Shown here piece by piece: positions 63,327 through 64,000 of a stretch of DNA of 64,000 nucleotides (position 1 is the first letter of the stretch; the number at the start of each line of letters is the position of its first letter). The notes under the pieces were generated by a model. The model worked only from the letters and a program-made list of their open reading frames with translations. It had not been told where the DNA came from and did no database searches. Source of the stretch: a virus; IMG/VR virus record IMGVR_UViG_3300014839_001411, positions 1 through 64,000 of that record. One strand, written 5' to 3'. Position numbers and translations under genes: made by a program.

Positions 63327-63742
63327 GCTATCTCCTTGTTTCCGTTGTCGGAAAGGTTTGTGACGGGATATCCTATTGCGGTGTTTGTGCTGCCGTTCTT
63401 GACTTTGTATAAGGTGGCGCAGTTCTTTCCATCATCATCAACATACAAATTTAAATCCCATTCATCGCCAATCCCGCGCCAGTCGTCTTCAGGGAAGTTT
63501 TGCGTATCTTGCTCGGCGACGATAGCACGTGCTTTTTGAATAACTTCATCGGGAACATGCGGCTTCAGATATTTTCCATCGCAATCGTACCAAGCGCCTT
63601 CTTTGGTGCGGACCGACATGAGGCCCTGAGAGTAAACGAAGCCCACCACTCCATCAATAATGTCCCAGTTGGGCCCGATCTCACTGTCGTAATCCACGTG
63701 GTCGCCGGCCTTGAATTTGTACTTTGGTAGAACGCCTTTCAT
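63323..63742 (-). CDS. Hypothetical protein
   Basis: 139 residues, N-terminal SH3-like region (YKFKAGDHVDYDSEIGPNWDIIDGVVGFV) and acidic middle. Ends NLSDNGNKEIA, where the palindrome copy (63338-63355) encodes LSDNGN. Unknown. Confidence 0.6.
   Translation of the reverse strand: MKGVLPKYKFKAGDHVDYDSEIGPNWDIIDGVVGFVYSQGLMSVRTKEGAWYDCDGKYLKPHVPDEVIQKARAIVAEQDTQNFPEDDWRGIGDEWDLNLYVDDDGKNCATLYKVKNGSTNTAIGYPVTNLSDNGNKEIA
63338..63355. repeat. Dispersed 18-bp palindrome
   Basis: GTTTCCGTTGTCGGAAAG, overlapping the end of the 63323 gene, 12 bases before the next ATG. Confidence 0.75.
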
Positions 63743-64000
63743 GACGCCCTTTCCCAGGCGATAGTAAGTTTCTCGCCGCGTCTGCCGGCGTCGTAAACTT
63801 CTTTCATGAAGCCAGTTACCTGCTCGCAAGATACAAGATCGCGTTCGATAATTGCATCCTCCGGATACTCACAAAGCAGAGCAACATGCAGTACCTTTGT
63901 TCCGTTGATTTTCATACCCTGTATCTCAAGGCCGTCGGAGTTGTTCCTTGACATGATTACGATATCGAAGGTCTTTGTTGGAGCGTCTTCACCGTTGAGT
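63739..64000 (-). CDS. Hypothetical protein, 5' end outside the window
   Basis: The frame is open from 63739 to the right edge and past an internal ATG at 63954 (upstream residues LNGEDAPTKTFDIVI), so the gene probably begins beyond the window. The visible part ends KLTIAWERAS. Not recognised. Confidence 0.5.
   Translation of the reverse strand, partial: LNGEDAPTKTFDIVIMSRNNSDGLEIQGMKINGTKVLHVALLCEYPEDAIIERDLVSCEQVTGFMKEVYDAGRRGEKLTIAWERAS

Noticed and set aside
1-64000. Insertion sequence or transposase
   Set aside because: No transposase-like protein and no target-site duplication seen; only a tyrosine recombinase is present.

Overview
The window looks like a long stretch of a tailed (siphovirus-like) phage or prophage. 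It is joined to, or interrupted by, sequence that looks like host or cargo DNA. Structural genes (large terminase, portal, N4-gp56-like capsid, tail tube, frameshifted tail chaperone, 1,822-residue tape measure, fibres), an LL-H-type holin and a GH25 endolysin support the phage assignment. The host cannot be named from the sequence. The leucine-rich-repeat/DNRLRE surface protein at 2.3-4.6 kb and the GAAC-N4-GTTC operator style would fit Chloroflexota or another bacterium with a Gram-positive-like LexA box, but that is inference.

Layout. 1-4.9 kb: host-like or cassette-like genes (DUF4177 protein, membrane proteins, LRR protein) without the phage's repeated palindrome. 4.9-5.6 kb: two small paralogous genes on +. 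5.6-31.3 kb: almost wholly minus-strand early/metabolic genes in tightly overlapping operons: ATP-dependent ligase, RtcB, 5'-deoxynucleotidase, XPB-like helicase, CHC2 primase, SSB, RNase HI, macro-domain protein, endolysin and many small unknowns. A tyrosine recombinase (15.5 kb) and an HTH/TerS-like gene (20.3 kb) sit on + among them. 31.4-56.9 kb: the plus-strand holin, packaging and structural module. 57-62.3 kb: a visibly AT-richer cargo segment with small genes, a candidate sRNA, a DUF1828/DUF1829 pair and a DUF262-HNH plus EcoRI-type methylase pair. 62.4-64 kb: minus-strand phage-type genes again, running off the right edge.

The most interesting system is a four-gene operon at 17.75-20.15 kb. 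It encodes a protein with a ubiquitin-like C-terminal half ending in Gly-Gly, an E2-like protein, a JAMM/JAB metalloprotease and a ThiF/E1-like adenylating enzyme. It is a compact ubiquitin-like conjugation pathway in phage-like DNA, with its own consensus promoter and a terminator-like hairpin after the modifier gene.

Three dispersed DNA signals tie the phage backbone together. (i) About 23 copies of the 18-bp palindrome GTTTCCGNNGTCGGAAAC lie between 8.2 and 63.4 kb but were not found in 1-5 kb or 57-62.3 kb. (ii) Several promoters carry a GAACA element in the -35/-10 spacer, and one full GAAC-N4-GTTC palindrome is present. (iii) A tiny hairpin element (GCCGNNAGGCATCT) recurs between early genes. 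A tRNA/structured-RNA island (22.08-24.55 kb) surrounds the endolysin gene and includes a tRNA-Trp, an abnormal tRNA-like element and a promoter-driven candidate large structured RNA.
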